Origin: Cryptomeria japonica
Lineage: Eukaryota > Streptophyta > Pinopsida > Cupressales > Cupressaceae
NCBI RefSeq assembly: GCF_030272615.1
Contig: NC_081405.1
Location: 609,882,677 to 609,946,676 of the forward strand
Direction of reading: 5' to 3'
DNA length: 64,000 nucleotides
Both the position numbers and the translations under genes were made by a program. Below, in pieces: positions 59,727 to 64,000 of this stretch (its first letter is position 1; every line of letters begins with the position of its first letter). The notes below the pieces were generated by a model that had not been told where the DNA came from, made no database searches, and was given only the letters and a program-made list of their open reading frames with translations.

Positions 59727-60898
59727 TGTTGGCATTTTTTATGATTATGTTGTGATTGTCATTGATGGACACACACTTGCTTTGAGAAAACTTTTTGTAT
59801 GTATAAGTTATGCTCAACTGGTATTTGCTCCAAACTGGTATTATGTTATAGTCTTTAGACTATCGGTGTTTTGCAAAAAGTGTTTAGCGATCTCAAGTGG
59901 TATGGAGACCTCAAGCGGTTCGAGGATCTCAAGAGGAGCAAAGAAACTTAAGCGATAGTTATCATTTTCCCAGTCTTCATTTTTGACAACTGGTAATTGG
60001 TTTAATGTTTGAACCGATATTACTCTATGATGAGTTACCAACCAGTAATCGGTAAATTTGTATGAATCAGTAATACTCTGTGATGAGTTACCAACTTGTA
60101 TTTTTGTGAGGAGTTACCATCCACCATCACTTTGATGGTGATTTTTGGCCATGTTATCAAATGTGTCTAGATGCAATGAACCTAGGAACTTGCAATGTAA
60201 TTCTATTGGACCGACATGAAATTAGATTCCTTTTTTAAGGACATCATGTCTAGGGTTTTAGTAGATGTAGTTGTTAGAGTTTTTGGTGGATGATGAGTTT
60301 TTGTATGTGTGATCTTAGAAGAGAAGATCAAGTCTATGTGTTGTAATAGGGTGTGGATTTACTAAAGACTGAAGTAATGAGCTATCATGGATCTAACCTA
60401 GCAGATTGTGCTATTTGCTAGATAATTCACTTGTTGATTACTCACATCTTCGACAAGTCTGAAACCCTTAACTAGGTAGGCCTAGAAAAGCCTTTGTAAA
60501 TCCTTTAACAAGGTGGCTCGCTTCTATGGATTGGAAATCCTCTCACAATGTAGTCTTTAATCGGACTTATCTCCTAACAGGATCTATTCTGGTAAAGAAC
60601 ATTGTATGACCTTAATCGATCTGACCTTAACCGATCTAGTTACTATTCTGCAGATAGCTACTTGTGAGTTTCATCTCACTGTGGTTTTTCCCATTTGGGT
60701 TTCCACATCAAAATCTCTTGTGTTATGGTGATTGTGCTTTTGTGGGTGAATGCCTTTTTTGTTGTCTGGTTTGCATTTGTCCTAACCAGTTTGTTAGTAA
60801 AACTGGTATACCAGTTTACTACTAAATTGTTTAAGTGTTTAAGTTTAGTATTCTTTTGTATACTAATTCACCCCCCCACCCCCTCTTAGTATTCATCA
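59727..60898 (+). repeat. LTR of element E (right, 3')
   Basis: 1172 bp, TGTTGGCATTTTTTATG to AGTATTCATCA, then ORF2 of element D begins at once (CTTTTCTC). It has a small local duplication near 60610-60640 (GACCTTAAYCGATCT twice). The shared block is at 60677-60717. Confidence 0.95.
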
Positions 60899-62089
60899 CT
60901 TTTCTCTTTTCTTTCTTTGTTTCAATGTTTGCACACCACTCTCAATTATTTCTGCACTACCAAAAACTTTTTCCGTTGGTTCTCTAGGTGCTTCTAAGAG
61001 GGATTTAGCATAAGTTTCAATAATATTTACATCAGCGTCATACCCCATTTCAGCTACCCATACAGTTTTAGGAAGAACTACTTCCATCCATATTTCATCT
61101 TTCTTAATTACAAAGAAGATTTCCTTATCATATTTGTCTACTATACTTTGTGGTAGTCTCTCAATTGTTCTTATTTTGGCTTGGAAAGCTTTGAAATGTT
61201 CAGTTATATTGTTTTCCCTAGCAGTACCCATGCCGATGGAGGCTTCTTGCAACTGCTTGCCTACCGGTATGTCATATCCATAATCTTTGTGTCCAATACC
61301 AGGAATTTGTTTTGAGAAATACAACATAGAGCATACCAAAAGATTACCAAAATGAAATGTTCCTTTCTTGTCACCTTTTATCTTCTTTAAATTATCAACT
61401 AGTTCATCCTTTAGCCATTAACATACATCTATTTTTGCATCGTTATTTACCATATCATAAGCACTTTTAATGCAAAGACTAGAAACTAAGTTAAGTCAAT
61501 TTGCATGTGTGCTCTTGTAACCTAAGATCATACTTACGAATCTAACATTTATATCCTTGATGTCATTTACTCTTAGGGATCTACTATCAGATGTTGCTCT
61601 TGTTAAGGTCATGACTGTGTTGTTAGGAACCTTCTTTGTTTTGTCAGGTCTACTGCCGGTAGAGGGTAAACCTGTCACTGCCCTAATTGCTTAGTGAGTG
61701 AATTTGCAGACCGATTCTAGCCAAAGAAATTCTCCATGTGCCCTACTTAGGACAATTATCACTACCTCATCTAGAAATTCAAGGATGTTCAAGATTTCTA
61801 AAAAACCTAAGGTCTCAATAACCTTGTGTTCAGGTTTGACATTTCCATTTTCATCACAAAATACTATTTTAAACATCTTTAATATTTCCACAAAACCTAA
61901 CTCTTCAATATTGCAGTGAATGTAAATTCTAGGGTCTTCAGCATAAGCTAATCCTTTAGGAATTTTTGAGAATGCTATGGAATCATCTTGCTTATCTATC
62001 AAGGGAATAATTTTGAAAATGGGTCTAGGGCATTTTACAATTTCCACAATCGTAGGGTTTGCAATAAATTTCAGAGAAGAGGAAGCCAT
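60899..62089 (-). pseudogene. Element D ORF2, N-terminal part
   Basis: ATG at 62089 (MASSSLKFIANPTIVEIVKC) opens a reading that aligns with B: YIHCNIEELGFVEI matches YIHCTLEDLG, and VVIVLSRAHGEFLWLE matches YVLSRVHNEF. Downstream are YDIPVGKQLQEASIGMGT, LPQSIVDKYDKEIFFVIKKD, EIWMEVVLPKTVWVAEMGYD and IETYAKSLLEAPREPTEKVF, each matched in B and mostly in E. It ends KQRKKREK at the E insertion (compare B NWKKREKK). Stops near 61680, 61490 and 61340 break it, but the core segments are long and clean, making this the best guide to the protein. Confidence 0.7.
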
Positions 62090-62510
62090 TTGAAAAATAC
62101 CATGAGCTTCCTGATAAAGTTTGAGTGCTCAAAAGAAATCGCTTCACTTCTTTGCCTTGAATGCCTTCTCTCATATTTTCATGCTCTCTACTAGTTTGAA
62201 TGCTCAGTGAATCAAAAAAGAGGGAAAACCGATGATTTATAATGATATTTCATTCAACAACCACAATAAATGCTCGCTGGTTAAGTGAAAACTTAACACA
62301 TCTGTCAGTAAAGAAGAAATCTATCTTCTCACCATCTACCGAGGGTAATTTCCATGATGTTCAACTTGCTGCAATACCCCCAAAGGGTTATTTCTCAGTT
62401 GGATGAAGAATTTACTATCGATGGAGTAATACTCTATTCTATCGGTGAAGGAAAAGTTTCATCAACATTTTGATCCGTCTTTCTAATCCATTGTCTTGAA
62501 AATTCTTTCT

Positions 62511-63521
62511 TTACTCATCAACCTTTTCTTTGCCTTTCAAACTGGGTCCTTTATTGTTTGTTGATGGAGTCTTGCTTCTACAAAATTTTGCAATATGTCC
62601 AATCTTGTTACAAGCATAACAAGTCACATTATTTTTTTGAATAGCCTTTCCATATCTTATGTCAGTTTGTGTTCTACGTTGATTATATAAATGTCCAAAT
62701 CTTCCACAAACATAACATCTCACATTCATTCTACAATTTTCTGAATTATGACCAATTTTGTTGTGTTTGGAACATTGACTAGTGGGTGCATTAATGTTCA
62801 AATTATTTCTAGATCTACACTAATTTTCTCTATGACCAAACTTGTTACAGTTAAAGAATTTCCCATTAAATTTGTAAGCATTAGGTTGTCTTACCAGTTT
62901 ACTGTGATCATGATTGTTTGTAGTACCAGAACTTTCACCAACTTCAAATCCAAGTCCATTAGTATCTCCATTGGGTTTCTAACTTTTCAGCATATCATCA
63001 AGTTCTTCTAAACTTTTCTTGAATTTCTCTTTATGTTGATTTGCAGTAGCCAACTCATTTTCTAGAATTCTCATCTACCTCATAAGTTCAGTTTTATCAT
63101 GTTGCATGTGAATCAGATCTATCTTTAACATATCATTTTCATGACTGAGTCTTAGATTTTCATTTCCACCATCATTGAGTCTCCTAGTCAAGTCATCTTC
63201 ATTCTTCTTTCTGTCTTCAATGTCTTTATAAAATCTCATAGTCATATCTTGCATTTCAATCCTCATAGTCATGTTTTCTTGTCTCATCTTGTTTACAAGC
63301 TCACTAAGAGTTTCCTTTTCATCATCATCATTTTGCATCTTCTCATGAAGTTCTTTTCTTTTATTTCTAGCAATAGTGAGATTCTCCTGAAGTCCTTGAA
63401 TGAATTCCTATGCAGTTCTCAGATCAGTTTCAAGTTTGATATTCTTCAACTTCTCTGAATCATAGTCTACAAGAGCTCCTTCCAATTGCTTTCTTAAGTT
63501 CTCCATCAGTACTAGTGTCAT
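62511..63521 (-). pseudogene. Element D ORF1: coiled coil plus four zinc knuckles
   Basis: From about ATG 63521 the reading is ENLRKQLEGALVDYDSEKLK, then a coiled coil (IEMQDMTMRFYKDIEDRKKN, RLNDGGNENLRLSHENDMLK). Knuckles follow: FFNCNKFGHREN-stop-C, CSKHNKIGHNSENC, CYVCGRFGHLYNQR and CYACNKIGHIAKFC; only the last is fully intact. It ends GKEKVDE. It aligns along its length with ORF1 of B on the other strand and ends about 420 bp before ORF2. Confidence 0.75.
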
Positions 63522-63563
63522 AATCTTCCTCAAGTTGTTAGGCTTTTTAAAATAGAGGACCAA

Positions 63564-63575
63564 GCTCTGATACCA
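63564..63575 (-). other. Primer-binding site of element D (exact)
   Basis: On the minus strand TGGTATCAGAGC, a perfect initiator-Met-type site, two bases from the LTR. It anchors the orientation of D and the type for the group. Confidence 0.9.
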
Positions 63576-63577
63576 AT

Positions 63578-64000
63578 TGGTAGGATTAATGATAGTCCCA
63601 AAGATACTGAGAGGTGGGGTGAATCAATATCTAACCGGTTTGTAGAATATATAACCTTATTAAGTTTTTTGTATTCCAAAACAATGTACTGGTAAATAAG
63701 AATTAATGCAGTAAATAAGAACAATAAAGACAACATATAAAACACACCATAACACAACATATTTAACGAGAAAACCTAGTGTGGGAAAAAATTTGGTGGG
63801 ATTTGTGACTGACACTATTCACTCATTGGCCAATGAATAAATATTACTTACAATGAGGGCCCTAAACATGCAGGAAGGCCAACAACCTAGATCTCACTGC
63901 TCAATCTACAAAATAGAAGTCTCACTGACTTACAAAATAGAATATAAAAATTTAATAGAATGTACTACTTTAAATCATTACTAACTATGCCAAGTTCAGT
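63578..64000 (-). repeat. 5' LTR of element D, cut by the window end
   Basis: Plus-strand TGGTAGGATTAATGATAG matches TGTTAGGATTAATGATAG of the 3' LTR, and similarity continues to the last base. About half of the 813 bp is in the window. Confidence 0.9.

Larger units (their letters stand above)
51855..60898 (+). mobile_element. Element E: pol-less two-ORF LTR element with a truncated tandem copy
   Basis: A full unit (LTR 53557-54730, internal region, LTR 59727-60898; 7.3 kb) is preceded by 51855-53556, a second copy of the same 3' internal region (equals 58070-59726). The order internal fragment, LTR, internal, LTR is what a tandem array made by unequal LTR recombination would leave after loss of its left end. 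The right edge is a clean LTR end inside ORF2 of D; the left edge is in mid-ORF2 of E, joined to D, so no target duplication can be seen. Confidence 0.85.
48782..64000 (-). mobile_element. Element D: pol-less two-ORF LTR retrotransposon, split by element E, cut by window end
   Basis: Read on the minus strand: 5' LTR (from beyond 64000 to 63578), exact primer-binding site, ORF1 (63521-62511), ORF2 (62089-60899, then 51854 to about 49860 after element E), polypurine tract and 3' LTR (49594-48782). It is the same family as B. Around the E insertion at least 100 bp of ORF2 linker is missing compared with B. The left flank is CTTCA; the other flank is outside the window. Confidence 0.85.

Noticed and set aside
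63564-63575. tRNA-like word TGGTATCAGAGC
   Set aside because: Only the 12-base primer-binding site is present; there is no cloverleaf, so no tRNA gene.

Overview
The window is plant nuclear DNA, most likely from a gymnosperm (conifer). It is AT-rich and gene-poor, packed with nested and decayed LTR retrotransposons, and most of it is CpG-poor. Its one convincing host gene is a small two-exon TIR-domain gene whose motifs resemble conifer TIR proteins. The species call is inference.

Layout: 1-1636 is the 3' end and 3' LTR of a retrotransposon that starts outside the window. 1637-7090 is decayed, AT-rich sequence. 7091-7891 (minus) is the TIR gene (195 aa, two exons). A CpG-retaining island lies at about 9590-9990. 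11064-12023 holds a broken LINE ORF1. 14330 to about 15660 looks like a Ty3/gypsy LTR. 17404-21936 is a Ty1/copia element whose polyprotein frame has 11 stops and no evident frameshift. 22528-23809 is a solo LTR with a perfect 5-bp target-site duplication (TSD).

24567-44671 is a three-level nest. Element A (minus strand) is split by element B (plus strand, 26280-40337). B is split by a 5'-truncated Ty3/gypsy element of Tat type, C (about 30096-37386). A 99-bp direct repeat follows at 44941-45171, and a second solo LTR with a perfect TSD sits at 45467-47039.

48782-64000 is element D (minus strand, right LTR cut by the window edge). It is split by element E (plus strand, 51855-60898), which has two LTRs plus a truncated extra copy of its 3' internal region.

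A, B, D and E share one architecture. LTRs of about 0.8-1.3 kb start TGTTRG, and a primer-binding site resembles the initiator-tRNA-Met type. ORF1 is a coiled coil plus about four CCHC zinc knuckles. After a gap of about 350-440 bp comes ORF2 (roughly 1000 codons), with a conserved N-terminal region, a charged middle and a C-terminal coiled coil. None of them shows reverse transcriptase, integrase or protease. They look like pol-less, presumably non-autonomous LTR elements whose second protein I cannot assign to any family. This is the most interesting system here. All copies are broken by stops and frameshifts, so the window records old families, not active ones.
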